The position numbers and the translations under genes are program-made. A stretch of DNA of 47,345 nt, taken from Oceanobacillus indicireducens (GTDB taxonomy: Bacteria > Bacillota > Bacilli > Bacillales > Amphibacillaceae). The DNA lies in the NCBI RefSeq assembly GCF_014647195.1, contig NZ_BMOS01000003.1, positions 81,057 to 128,401 of the forward strand. Direction: 5' to 3'. The notes under the pieces are model-generated. The model did not search any database and had not been told where the DNA came from. It saw only the letters and a program-made list of their open reading frames with translations. Shown piece by piece: positions 1-8,211 of this stretch (position 1 is its first letter; the number at the start of each line of letters is the position of its first letter).

Positions 1-62
1 TTAGCATTTTGGTTTTCCCTCTTGTTTAGAGGTGGAGGTATTACAGACCGTTGATACGTGAT
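1..62. repeat. Partial copy (D) of the ~150-bp intergenic repeat family, cut by the window edge
   Basis: The first 62 bases match the right half of the repeats at 40833-40985 and 42312-42465: the ATTTTGGTTTTCCCTCTTG segment, an AGGTGG block and the terminal ACAGACCGTTGATACGTGA. It differs by only a few substitutions. The copy lies directly 3' of metA, in the same orientation on the plus strand as the others. The left half lies outside the window. Confidence 0.8.
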
Positions 63-98
63 AAATACTTGCGCCTTTGTTTTTTATAAGCTAAGGAG

Positions 99-1007
99 TC
101 AATTCCAATGGTACGGTGTTTCCTGATACACATAGTAATTCAGCCAATTCGAAAATAATAAATGTGTGTGGGAGCGCCATGAATTAGGCGGAGTCTTCTC
201 CGGATCGTCATTAGGGAAATAATTCACGGGAACCGCGATGTCGAGCCCCTTTTTCACATCCCGTTCGTATTCATCACGAAGTGTCGTAGCATCATATTCA
301 AGATGGCCTGTAATCATAATATTTTTCCGATCATTTGAAAGAATGATGAATGGAGAGTTTTCATCTGTCTTCGATAACAGCGTAAGTTCCGGGTGCTTTT
401 CAATTGCTTCCGCGCTAACCGTTGTATGTCTTGAATGTGGTGCTAAAAAATGATCATTAAAACCCTGAACGAGTTTCTCAGTAGGCAGGGAAATATCATG
501 ATTAAAAACGCCAAAGTATTTCTCCGGCAAGGATTTCTTCTTGATTCCATAATGATGATAAAGTGCTGCTTGAGCTCCCCAGCATATGTATAGATTGGAC
601 GTTACATTCTCTACCGACCAATCCATAACCTCCTGTAATTCCCGCCAATAACTCACTTCTTCAAACTCCAGATGTTCAATCGGCGCACCAGTAATAATAA
701 GGCCATCGAACTTACGGGATTTCACCATATCAAATGTTGTATAAAACGTATCAAGATGATAATTGCTGACATTTTTTGATTGGTACGTTGCTGTCCGTAA
801 GAAATTGATATTCACTTGTAATGGTGTATTTCCCAATAAACGTAATAATTGCAGTTCGGTCTTTTCCTTTTCGGGCATTAGATTCAAAATCAAAATATTT
901 AATGGACGGATATCCTGTGTACGGGCCCTGTCTTCATCCATTACAAAAATCTTTTCTTTCTTCAATGTTTCTCTTGCTGGTAATTCTCTCGGTATATTAA
1001 TTGGCAA
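99..1007 (-). CDS. metAA: Homoserine O-acetyltransferase (MetA family)
   Basis: It activates homoserine with an acyl group from acyl-CoA, the first committed step from homoserine to methionine, in the cytosol. I place the start at the TTG at 1007, not the ATG at 1016. The strong GAGGGGAG site abuts the ATG but lies 9 nt before the TTG, and the TTG gives the canonical MetA N-terminus MPINIP. With that start (302 aa) the nucleophile falls at Cys142 in ICWGAQA. Residue 111, in [10 protein letters not shown], is Glu. From published work on Bacillus MetA, Glu111 selects acetyl-CoA and Gly111 succinyl-CoA, so the acetyl-type activity is inferred. The gene is monocistronic and divergent from the lipoprotein gene. 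I see no S-box (SAM-I riboswitch) core in the 196-nt upstream region. Confidence 0.95.
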   Translation of the reverse strand: MPINIPRELPARETLKKEKIFVMDEDRARTQDIRPLNILILNLMPEKEKTELQLLRLLGNTPLQVNINFLRTATYQSKNVSNYHLDTFYTTFDMVKSRKFDGLIITGAPIEHLEFEEVSYWRELQEVMDWSVENVTSNLYICWGAQAALYHHYGIKKKSLPEKYFGVFNHDISLPTEKLVQGFNDHFLAPHSRHTTVSAEAIEKHPELTLLSKTDENSPFIILSNDRKNIMITGHLEYDATTLRDEYERDVKKGLDIAVPVNYFPNDDPEKTPPNSWRSHTHLLFSNWLNYYVYQETPYHWN

Positions 1008-1076
1008 TCCACGCATCTCCCCTCTGAATAAAGTTTCATTTTATATAATACCAATCATTATAAATATTAAGTCATG

Positions 1077-1152
1077 AAACAGCAAGTTCTTGAAACCATA
1101 ATTCGCCTAAATGGAATCGGTTTCCAAGTGCCTTGCTTTCAGGTTGCTGTTT
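1077..1152. repeat. Long imperfect hairpin between metA and the divergent lipoprotein gene
   Basis: Nested inverted arms are visible: AAACAGCAA (1077-1085) with TTGCTGTTT (1144-1152), CTTGAAACC (1089-1097) with GGTTTCCAAG (1119-1128), and ATTC (1101-1104) with GAAT (1114-1117). The whole 76-base stretch could fold as one long hairpin in RNA from either strand. No run of T follows on either side, so it does not look like an intrinsic terminator. It could be a metA leader structure or a small palindromic repeat. Confidence 0.55.
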
Positions 1153-1203
1153 AATGTTATATAATCAAGATACAACAAGTCATATCTTCGGAGGGTAGAA
1201 GCA

Positions 1204-1728
1204 ATGAAAAAGTTCAGAATAATTTTCTTTGCAATCATTCTTTCCGGGTTGATTTCCCTGAGTGCTTGTGGAACAAATGGGAATGATCCGGATACAGAAC
1301 AGCAAGACGAACCGGAACAGGGAGATGTCTCAGAAAAGGAAGCAACAGATGACGAGTCAGCAGAGGATGAAAAAGCGGTCGAAGAGGACACGACTGAGGA
1401 AATGGGAGAAGAAATCGTCGCAGAAAATGATGCTTTTAAAGTTTTCGAACCTGCACCCGACAGTGTTGTCGATAACGAGATTACTGTCCGCGGAGAAGCC
1501 CGCGTATTCGAGGCAACTGTTTCCTATGAATTTGAAGACGGCCATAACATCCTTGATAAGGGAACTGTTACGGCAAGCCAAGGGGCTCCAGAATGGGGCG
1601 AGTTTGAAATTAAAATTTCATTCGATGAAGTTACGAATGACACTGGAATGATCGTTCTTTTTGAAGAGAGTGCCAAAGACGGTTCCAGACAAAACGAATT
1701 GATCATCCCAGTAAAAGTTGAAGATTAA
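1204..1728 (+). CDS. Gmad2-domain lipoprotein
   Basis: A 174-residue exported lipoprotein. Residues 1-22 are a signal peptide ending in the lipobox LSAC, so Cys22 should be lipidated and anchored on the outer face of the membrane. Residues about 25-75 are a low-complexity, highly acidic linker rich in Glu and Asp. Residues about 80-174 resemble the Gmad2 immunoglobulin-like domain found in Bacillus sporulation/germination-associated lipoproteins, with the typical opening FEPAPDSVVDNEITVRGEA and the WGEFE strand. A GGAGGG site precedes the ATG by 8 nt. The function is unknown; cell-wall or spore association is inferred from the family. No terminator is obvious before the next gene 62 nt on. 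Confidence 0.8.
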   Translation: MKKFRIIFFAIILSGLISLSACGTNGNDPDTEQQDEPEQGDVSEKEATDDESAEDEKAVEEDTTEEMGEEIVAENDAFKVFEPAPDSVVDNEITVRGEARVFEATVSYEFEDGHNILDKGTVTASQGAPEWGEFEIKISFDEVTNDTGMIVLFEESAKDGSRQNELIIPVKVED

Positions 1729-1790
1729 TAAGAACGGGTCAATTAGATACTGTCTAATTGGCCCTAATTTTCGGATTAGAGGTTTTATAG

Positions 1791-2729
1791 ATGCAAAGAT
1801 TGTTAAAGAATAAATGGTCCGTCGTGGCCATTGCTGTATTTTGTTCATTATTATGGGGAAGTGCCTTTCCATTACTTAAAATAAGTTATGAAGAATTCCA
1901 AATTGGTTCAGAAGATGTGATTGCAAAAATTGTGTTTGCTGGACTGAGATTTCTGCTCGCTGGGCTTATCGTACTTGGCTTTCTAATGATTAGTAACATC
2001 AAACAGTTATTCATTACTAAAAAACAATTAATGATCTTGCTCGTACTCGGAATTGTCCAGACCGCATTGCAATATTTCTTCTTTTATAATGGACTAGCCA
2101 ATGTTACGGGTATGCAAGGAGCAATTCTAAACTCAAGCGGAACATTCTTCACCGTCCTGTTGGCACATTATTTTTATGTAAACGACAAGATGACAATCCA
2201 AAAAGCAATCGGACTCCTCGCAGGATTTGGAGGAATCATTATCGCGAACTGGGGACAAGGTTTTTCCTACCAATTCACATTCACTGGTGAAGGATTTATG
2301 ATTCTATCTGGTGTAACCAGTGCGGTTGCAACGATTATGGCGAAGGAACTTGCTAAAGGGATCCATCCATTTGCGATTACAGGCTGGCAGTTCACTTTAG
2401 GGGCAATCGTGCTATTAATCATCGGCTTACCACAGCTTGGAGAAAACGCGATTGTTTTCACCACATTTGGCTGGGGATTATTTATTTATTCGGCTTTACT
2501 TTCTTCCGTTGCTTTTGCTCTCTGGTACTCCCTATTAAAATATAACCCTGCTGGAGAAATCACAATGTACAAATTCATTGTCCCAGTCTCGGGGTCTATT
2601 TTATCAACGCTCTTTATTCCAGGAGAAAATATTACGCCGGCAATACTATTCGCGCTTGCCTTGGTTGCACTTGGGATCATTATCGTAAATATGAGACCAC
2701 AAAATCAAAAGGAATGGTCGAGGGAATAA
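1791..2729 (+). CDS. DMT-superfamily transporter (EamA family)
   Basis: A 312-residue integral membrane protein with about ten hydrophobic segments arranged as two EamA repeats (roughly residues 12-150 and 165-305). Recognisable family features are the opening LLWGSAFPLLKI, the central GLANVTGMQGAILNSSGTFF and the second-repeat SSVAFALWYSLLKYNPAGE. Members export or import small metabolites such as amino acids and their derivatives, but this sequence does not reveal the substrate. The gene follows the Gmad2 lipoprotein by 62 nt on the same strand and may be cotranscribed with it; nothing else links the two functionally. The ATG has only a modest AGAGG ribosome site. Confidence 0.88.
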   Translation: MQRLLKNKWSVVAIAVFCSLLWGSAFPLLKISYEEFQIGSEDVIAKIVFAGLRFLLAGLIVLGFLMISNIKQLFITKKQLMILLVLGIVQTALQYFFFYNGLANVTGMQGAILNSSGTFFTVLLAHYFYVNDKMTIQKAIGLLAGFGGIIIANWGQGFSYQFTFTGEGFMILSGVTSAVATIMAKELAKGIHPFAITGWQFTLGAIVLLIIGLPQLGENAIVFTTFGWGLFIYSALLSSVAFALWYSLLKYNPAGEITMYKFIVPVSGSILSTLFIPGENITPAILFALALVALGIIIVNMRPQNQKEWSRE

Positions 2730-3094
2730 GAAACCAATATGGAGGGGTTAATGCGAGTCGTCATGGAGGAGGTCTATCGCTTTCTTCGGGAAGGGAGCAT
2801 TCGTAATTAATAGAACCTCTCCATGGCGTTTTATATTGGAGGGAAGTGTCCCTCAACCAATCTCTTAAGTCCAAAGATAATAAATATTCATTAATCCGTC
2901 AAAAAGCAATTTTTGATTTTTCTTCTGTTTTTATGTCGAGAAAGGTCGATTCACTTGCAAATAACTCAATTTTTTTAGCGGAATTCGTCGAAGTGTGTCG
3001 ATAATCCGATTTAAAATTTAAAATCTCCACTTTTTTACTTTTCCTCAAGAAAATAATTGAATTTCATACTTTTCCCAAAGCTATTCATATTTTT
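2730..3094. other. Intergenic stretch with a long-looped hairpin holding a 19-codon ORF; otherwise nothing recognised
   Basis: This 365-bp region separates the convergent EamA and metallo-hydrolase genes. At 2741-2749 GGAGGGGTT can pair with AACCTCTCC at 2814-2822, followed by CGTTTTA, which could serve as a weak terminator for the exporter gene. The 64-nt loop contains a possible ORF at 2751-2810 (ATG, 19 codons) preceded 3 nt upstream by GGAGGGG. The rest is AT-rich with no ORF, RNA motif or repeat I can name. Confidence 0.35.
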
Positions 3095-3826
3095 CTAAAT
3101 GGTAATTACCATACCGGGCTGCGCTAATTCAACAGCTGCAGCTCCTGTTTTTTCTGCACTCTCTACCAGCTTCTGAATATTTCCGTAATGTGGCAAGTGG
3201 GTTAATAATGTCTTGTGCGCTCCTGCTTTTTTTGCAAGCATCCCAGCTTCCCTCGCATTCATATGGCCTGAGTTTTTCCCATCCATTCCTTCATACAGAC
3301 TGCATTCTGCAATTAATAAATCCGCTCCTTTTGCAAAGTCTACAAGTCCCTTCGTAAAACTTGTATCCGCAGTATATACGAATCTTTTCTTTCCATTCGA
3401 TATTTTCATCGCATATGTTTCTACCGGGTGAATCGTTTTTAAGAAATTTAGTTGAAACGGCCCAATATGTAGCTCGCTCTCTTCATCAATTGCTTGGAAT
3501 TCCGTATAGGGAACCGATGTAAACTCCTGTTCTTTCATCTCGTCTTGAGGTCCATAAATTGTAAGGGATTCATCAACCCTACCAAGCTGAGTATTTACCA
3601 GACGGGAAAACAGATAAGCACCGACATCACTTGCATGATCATAGTGGTAATGGGATAATAGAACGTCATTAATCTCATTTAAATCTATGAATTCCTGCAG
3701 TTTAACAAGTACTCCACTTCCGCAATCAATTAGCATTGAAAAACCATCTTGTTCAACTAGATAGCCTGAGCACGGCCCATCCTTTTTAGGATAGCCTCCC
3801 CACATTCCAATTACTGTAATCTTCAT
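3095..3826 (-). CDS. MBL-fold metallo-hydrolase (YhfI-like)
   Basis: A 243-residue cytosolic protein of the metallo-beta-lactamase fold, close to the RNase Z/arylsulfatase-like branch and similar in layout to B. subtilis YhfI. The metal-binding signature HYHYDH lies about residue 57, a second metal ligand sits in the TADTSF segment, and a late conserved His is in LLTHLPHYGN. The start is taken at the fourth possible codon (3826), because GGGGAG sits 9 nt before it but abuts the earlier ATGs. The substrate cannot be predicted; it may be a phosphodiesterase or lactonase-type hydrolase. It is divergent from the BCCT transporter gene. Confidence 0.85.
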   Translation of the reverse strand: MKITVIGMWGGYPKKDGPCSGYLVEQDGFSMLIDCGSGVLVKLQEFIDLNEINDVLLSHYHYDHASDVGAYLFSRLVNTQLGRVDESLTIYGPQDEMKEQEFTSVPYTEFQAIDEESELHIGPFQLNFLKTIHPVETYAMKISNGKKRFVYTADTSFTKGLVDFAKGADLLIAECSLYEGMDGKNSGHMNAREAGMLAKKAGAHKTLLTHLPHYGNIQKLVESAEKTGAAAVELAQPGMVITI

Positions 3827-3943
3827 CTCCATCATCTCCCCACCTTATTATACCCTGTTTTCCTTTCTGGATTGAAGTTGTTATTTTACTTTTTTTCCCT
3901 AAACGATGTAAAAAAACGTAATTCGGGTTTCAATTTATTTTAT

Positions 3944-3957
3944 TATGGGTATAATAG
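3944..3957 (+). promoter_or_regulatory. Candidate promoter -10 region for the BCCT transporter
   Basis: A perfect TATAAT in the context GGGTATAATAGAAC lies about 40 nt upstream of the transporter ATG. Seventeen bases upstream of it is only a weak -35 match, TTTCAA. This is a pattern match alone. Confidence 0.35.
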
Positions 3958-3994
3958 AACGCGTATGTTTTATACTTGTTTTAAGGGAGGACCT

Positions 3995-5464
3995 ATGAAG
4001 AAAGTTTCAAAAGTGTTTTACATAGCACTACCAATTGTAGTTATTATGGTTATTTTGGGAGCAGTGTTCCCTACTGAATTTGAAAATTTAACGAGTCGGA
4101 TTAAAGTATTTGTTTCCACCACTTTTGGGTGGTATTATATGTTGCTCATGTCCGCCATGGTCATAGTAGCAATAATGATTGCTTTCAGCCGATTTGGGAA
4201 AATTCGCCTTGGAAAAGATCACGATAAGCCCGACTTTTCCACAGTTACATGGATTGGAATGCTATTCTCTGCCGGAATGGGGATCGGTCTTGTTTTCTAC
4301 GGGGCAGCTGAGCCATTATTTCATTATATTGTTGACGCTCCGAACGCAGAGGTAGGGTCAAGTGCAGCTTTCAAAGATGCCCTTGTCTATTCTTATTTCC
4401 ATTGGGGACTCCATATCTGGGCGATGTATGGAGTCGTTGCTTTATCCCTTGCCTTTTTCCAGTTCAGAAAGGGCGAGCCTGGTTTAATTTCATCAACATT
4501 AAAACCGCTCTTTGGCGACAAGATGAATGGGCCATTCGGAACGTTTGTTGATGTGTTGTCTGTATTTGCAACAGTGTTCGGAGTCGCAACTTCTCTTGGT
4601 TTCGGTGCTGTTCAAATAAACGGTGGATTATCACATTTATTCGGTATTGAAGTAGGATTTGTCCCGCAAACAATAATTGTTATCGTTGTGACTGGACTCT
4701 TTATTATGTCTGCTTGGTCAGGACTAAGCCGAGGAATAAAATATTTATCTAATACAAATATTGTGTTAGCAGTTATTCTGTTAATAATTGTTATTGCGAT
4801 TGGACCGACCGTTCTCATTATGAATATGTTTACGGAAACTCTCGGATTATATGTTCAAAATCTAATTGGAATGAGCTTTAAAACTGCACCTCTTTCGGGC
4901 GACAACCGTGCTTGGCTTGATAGCTGGACAATATTTTACTGGGCGTGGTGGTTATCCTGGGCACCCTTTGTCGGAATGTTTATTGCTCGAGTATCCCGTG
5001 GACGCACTATCCGCGAATTTATTGTCGGCGTGATGATTGCTCCTACTCTCTTTATCGCGATCTGGTATGCAGCATTCGGTACGACAGCCGGGAGTATCCA
5101 GGACTCTGGATTCGACTTGTCCAATTTCGCAACAGAGCTCGTATTATTTAATATGTTCGATCAATTGCCGTTGTCAACGATTCTTTCTATTATAGCGATT
5201 ATTTTAATTGCTTCATTCTTTATAACATCTGCGGATTCAGCTACGTTTGTACTTGGCATGCAGACAACGAGAGGATCGCTAACACCGCCTAATACCGTTA
5301 AAGTTGCTTGGGGAATTGCTCAATCTGCAGTTGCAGTCATTCTCCTTTATGTAGGAGGCCTCACCGCTTTGCAAAATACAATCATCATCGCGGCACTGCC
5401 CTTCTCCTTCATCATGATCCTAATGATATTCGCATTGTATAAAGCGTTGAAAAAGGAAGTATAG
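3995..5464 (+). CDS. BCCT-family betaine/choline/carnitine transporter (OpuD-like)
   Basis: A 489-residue membrane carrier with twelve expected transmembrane helices. It imports quaternary-ammonium osmolytes such as glycine betaine with Na+ or H+. Family signatures are MGIGLVFYGAAEPLFHY (about residue 95), YSYFHWGLHIWAMYG (about 131) and the tryptophan-rich WAWWLSWAPFVGMFIARVSRG (about 314), which supplies the aromatic cation-binding site in BCCT structures. The start is the ATG at 3995, preceded by AAGGGAGG with ideal spacing; an in-frame ATG at 3872 lies upstream of the likely promoter and gives a non-homologous extension. The protein is slightly shorter at its C-terminus than OpuD-type carriers. 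An osmoprotective role is inferred. A strong terminator follows at 5474. Confidence 0.92.
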   Translation: MKKVSKVFYIALPIVVIMVILGAVFPTEFENLTSRIKVFVSTTFGWYYMLLMSAMVIVAIMIAFSRFGKIRLGKDHDKPDFSTVTWIGMLFSAGMGIGLVFYGAAEPLFHYIVDAPNAEVGSSAAFKDALVYSYFHWGLHIWAMYGVVALSLAFFQFRKGEPGLISSTLKPLFGDKMNGPFGTFVDVLSVFATVFGVATSLGFGAVQINGGLSHLFGIEVGFVPQTIIVIVVTGLFIMSAWSGLSRGIKYLSNTNIVLAVILLIIVIAIGPTVLIMNMFTETLGLYVQNLIGMSFKTAPLSGDNRAWLDSWTIFYWAWWLSWAPFVGMFIARVSRGRTIREFIVGVMIAPTLFIAIWYAAFGTTAGSIQDSGFDLSNFATELVLFNMFDQLPLSTILSIIAIILIASFFITSADSATFVLGMQTTRGSLTPPNTVKVAWGIAQSAVAVILLYVGGLTALQNTIIIAALPFSFIMILMIFALYKALKKEV

Positions 5465-5473
5465 CGAAAAATA

Positions 5474-5514
5474 AAGCTGGTTCAGTGGAGATAATCCATT
5501 GAACTGGCTTTTTT
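5474..5514 (+). terminator. Intrinsic terminator of the BCCT transporter gene
   Basis: A 16-bp stem with two G-T pairs joins 5474-5489 and 5495-5510 around a GATAA loop and is followed by TTTTTT. It begins 10 nt after the stop codon. Confidence 0.9.
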
Positions 5515-5550
5515 ATTTCCGATCGCCCTTGGATTTTTGCTATTTTAATG

Positions 5551-5592
5551 AAATAAGTCAACGAGAGATATTCTCTCGGCGACTTATTTTTC
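5551..5592. terminator. Bidirectional terminator, end of the acetamidase gene
   Basis: Arms AAATAAGTC and GACTTATTT enclose an inner stem CGAGAGA/TCTCTCG. The hairpin has T-rich flanks on both strands, lies between the convergent BCCT and acetamidase genes, and ends 8 nt before the acetamidase stop codon. Confidence 0.75.
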
Positions 5593-5599
5593 ATGTTCA

Positions 5600-6556
5600 T
5601 TATTTGAATATAGCATTTGGGAGGAAAGCGGAAACAAGCATGTTCGGTGCATTGACGATTTCACTTATACGTAAGTCAACTGCTAGACTGCATAGCATAT
5701 ATGCTTCTTCAGCTTTCATGCCGTATGTGTCCATGAGATGTTCAATCATATATTTTATTGCTTTTCTGGATGCTTCCATTAAATCTGGACCAAATCCGGT
5801 CGTTACATAGTATCCATGGCTGTCCGCCTCAGGAGTTGGAGGTCCAGGAATTTCATAACGCGGCTCGGCGATTGTCTTACCCTTATGTAGTTTAAACCGT
5901 ACAGTCGCTTCCATCGAGGCTTCAATCGCTGTACCGCAAACTTCGCCATCCCCTTGCGCAGCATGTGTATCACCGATGGAGAACAAGGCACCTTCCACCC
6001 ACACCGGTAAGTATAATTTGGTCCCTCGGGTCATATGGCGAATGTCGATATTCCCGCCATTTTGCCGAGGTGGAACGACACCAAAATTCCCTTCTTCCGG
6101 CAGGGCTACACCGATTGTTCCTGGGAAGGGTTTGATAAACAAATCGATTCCATGTAGAAATTCGGTCGTATTCGGTTTTGTGAGATCGAATGTCTTAATA
6201 TGGGGTTCCTCGAAATCATCCGCTAATAGACCAAAACCAGGAATAATCGCTGTCCAACCCCAATCGAGTTGCTGGAAATTGATCATTTCAACTTCAAGCG
6301 TATCCCCCGGTTCCGCATCTTTAATATAAATCGGGCCAGCGACCGGATTTACTTTGGAAAAGTCCAGGGAAGCAACATCTTCCTTCGTCGAACGCTTCGT
6401 AAATTGTCCGCCGGAAGCTTCACTAATTTCAAATGTAATCGTCTGTCCAGAATCGACTTCAGCAATCGGCGGTATATCTTTGTCCCAGCCAATATGCATA
6501 TGCGTTTGGAAATCATGAATTGTCATATGTGTATGTTGGTGCCTGTGTATACTCAT
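5600..6556 (-). CDS. Acetamidase/formamidase family protein
   Basis: A 318-residue cytosolic hydrolase of the FmdA/AmdA family, which releases ammonia from short aliphatic amides such as formamide and acetamide. Recognisable segments are the N-terminal His-rich stretch (HRHQHTHM), PVAGPIYIKDAEPGDTLEV, a glycine-rich TIGVALPEEGNFGVVPPRQ and the catalytic-core GDTHAAQGDGEVCGTAIE, followed by the C-terminal MLCSLAVDLRISEIVN. Length is normal for the bacterial short form. AAGGAGGAG lies 5 nt before the ATG. It appears monocistronic with its own terminator. Family assignment is firm; the preferred amide is not visible from the sequence. Confidence 0.92.
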   Translation of the reverse strand: MSIHRHQHTHMTIHDFQTHMHIGWDKDIPPIAEVDSGQTITFEISEASGGQFTKRSTKEDVASLDFSKVNPVAGPIYIKDAEPGDTLEVEMINFQQLDWGWTAIIPGFGLLADDFEEPHIKTFDLTKPNTTEFLHGIDLFIKPFPGTIGVALPEEGNFGVVPPRQNGGNIDIRHMTRGTKLYLPVWVEGALFSIGDTHAAQGDGEVCGTAIEASMEATVRFKLHKGKTIAEPRYEIPGPPTPEADSHGYYVTTGFGPDLMEASRKAIKYMIEHLMDTYGMKAEEAYMLCSLAVDLRISEIVNAPNMLVSAFLPNAIFK

Positions 6557-6592
6557 CTTTTCTCCTCCTTGGAATATTTTTATTTATTTAAA

Positions 6593-7801
6593 CTATAACA
6601 CAATTGATTCATCTGAGTCCTTTCCCGGCTCACTCTTACCTAAATCTTCCTCGATGATTTCAAACCCTTCAATCACCGTATTTTCTTCTAGTTCAATGAC
6701 AAGACAAAGTTTCCCGTCAAGTCGCATCTGGCGAATGTACCGTAATTCACTTGGGCTCACCTTCAAATCAGCAGCTTTCGTTTTGATTTTAATTGATTTA
6801 GAATCATATTTCGGTACAACATTCGTTGCCTTTAATTCGAACTTCTCATCGTTGATTACCTTTTTAAAGGCTTCCTCTACAGCTTCCGGTTGTACATTTT
6901 CTATACCGCTGCTGCTTAAAACACTTTCCATATCTCGGTAATCAAGCTTCGGTGTATCATCCGGGTCCGTCTCTTCAATCACCTGCTGGATCTCATCATA
7001 CACATTTGCAAGTGTCGCTGTTGTAAACTGTTCTCCAGCAACGTCTTTAACAATCTCTTCAAACACAATCTTATCTTCCTCAGCGGTCATCATCTCTTCC
7101 GCGTTCAGCACGTCTTCAATAAAAGCAAAATCCAATTCCTTTGATTTACCAGTCGAATAAAGGACATGATTCACATCTGAAACGCCATCCGTAAAACATG
7201 GGAACAAAAACCCACCTATAGGGGCATTCAAATCAATAATTGGATTGACTTCAATATTGTATTTGAATTCTTTTTCCACATAATCAAACGCCAATTCTTT
7301 CCTTGGCTCCTGAGTCGTATTTATCGTACACATAATAAAGAAATGGGAATAGACTTTATCTCGTTCATTCTCCTCGGTTTCTTCACTGCTCGGTTTTACC
7401 GTCTTCAAATATTCACCCTTTGTGAATGTAACGATAATATCTTCCTCATACTGCTTTACTTCCAACATCTTCTCTACAATCTGCAGCATACGATCTCTCC
7501 ATGTTTCACTATGTTCAGTCAGCACGCCTTGATGGAGAAGCAACTGGGTACTGTTTTCCGCTTCGTGAGCGAATCTTAATTCAAACAGCTTCCGATCGAG
7601 TTGGCCTGCAAGTACTTTCTTAAAATTGTTCATAAACAATTCTTGTTGCTCTCTCTCTAACATTTCAAATGGTGTGCTCTCCTGATGATAGATTTCACTT
7701 GAATCTTTCATAATATATACGTTAAATACTTCATTTATTTTCAATAAATCATTTTCCGGCTTTAACTGCCTGCGAAAACTAGCAATATCCTTTTTATTCA
7801 C
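6593..7801 (-). CDS. DUF4317 domain-containing protein
   Basis: A 402-residue soluble, acidic protein that I recognise as a DUF4317 family member from its opening NKKDIASFRRQLKPEND and the following KINEVFNVYIMKDSSEIYHQE. Members are common in Firmicutes and have no established function. No transmembrane segment or catalytic motif is evident, and the last ~20 residues form an acidic tail. Translation starts at GTG (7801), with AAGGAG upstream at usable spacing. It stands 36 nt upstream of the acetamidase gene on the same strand, so cotranscription is possible, but the family is found in many other contexts. Confidence 0.88.
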   Translation of the reverse strand: MNKKDIASFRRQLKPENDLLKINEVFNVYIMKDSSEIYHQESTPFEMLEREQQELFMNNFKKVLAGQLDRKLFELRFAHEAENSTQLLLHQGVLTEHSETWRDRMLQIVEKMLEVKQYEEDIIVTFTKGEYLKTVKPSSEETEENERDKVYSHFFIMCTINTTQEPRKELAFDYVEKEFKYNIEVNPIIDLNAPIGGFLFPCFTDGVSDVNHVLYSTGKSKELDFAFIEDVLNAEEMMTAEEDKIVFEEIVKDVAGEQFTTATLANVYDEIQQVIEETDPDDTPKLDYRDMESVLSSSGIENVQPEAVEEAFKKVINDEKFELKATNVVPKYDSKSIKIKTKAADLKVSPSELRYIRQMRLDGKLCLVIELEENTVIEGFEIIEEDLGKSEPGKDSDESIVL

Positions 7802-7851
7802 GTAAACACTCCTTATCTAATAATCTAATCTTAACTCATTCATTATACTAC

Positions 7852-7890
7852 AAAAAAGGACGTCAAGGAGAATCCTCAGAACGTCCTTAT
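7852..7890 (-). terminator. Intrinsic terminator of the 66-residue membrane protein gene
   Basis: On the minus strand AAGGACGT pairs with ACGTCCTT around an internal GAGGATTCTCC hairpin, followed by TTTTTT. It lies 28 nt after the stop codon. Confidence 0.88.
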
Positions 7891-7917
7891 TTTTAGATAT
7901 AATAATATATTTTCTCT

Positions 7918-8118
7918 TTAGCTACCTGCCTGTCCTCTCACTAAACTAGTTAACGTATTAACAATTATCGTTGCTGCAAAGACTACCACTGCAATTGCTC
8001 CTATAATGAAAAAGACTGTCCCTAAGGTTGAATATTCTTCCGGGATGAGGTAGCTTAAACCGATAAACGCAAATCCGGAAGCAATTGCAGCAAGCAGCCA
8101 GCTTAATTTTTCAACCAT
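7918..8118 (-). CDS. Small two-helix membrane protein, unknown function
   Basis: A 66-residue protein with two hydrophobic helices (about residues 5-24 and 30-56) separated by the short polar turn PEEYST, and a short positively charged C-terminus. I do not recognise the family. The gene is well supported: AAGGAGG sits 5 nt before the ATG and a strong terminator follows. It lies 93 nt downstream of the succinate-semialdehyde dehydrogenase gene on the same strand and could be its operon partner, although a weak hairpin in that gap may separate them. Confidence 0.7.
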   Translation of the reverse strand: MVEKLSWLLAAIASGFAFIGLSYLIPEEYSTLGTVFFIIGAIAVVVFAATIIVNTLTSLVRGQAGS

Positions 8119-8211
8119 GGTATCCCTCCTTCTCTTCTACAATATGCAACAGGAATTCTGATTGTCCGTGTGCATATTAGAAGAAAGGAACGGAGCACTT
8201 TCCCTGTCCTT

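Noticed and set aside
763-1077. 104-codon plus-strand frame overlapping metA
   Set aside because: It is a shadow frame of metA, with low-complexity hydrophobic residues and no ribosome site.
1017-1200. SAM-I (S-box) riboswitch upstream of metA
   Set aside because: The diagnostic 5' segment with GGCCC...GATGAAACCCGGCAACC is absent. Only loose fragments match.
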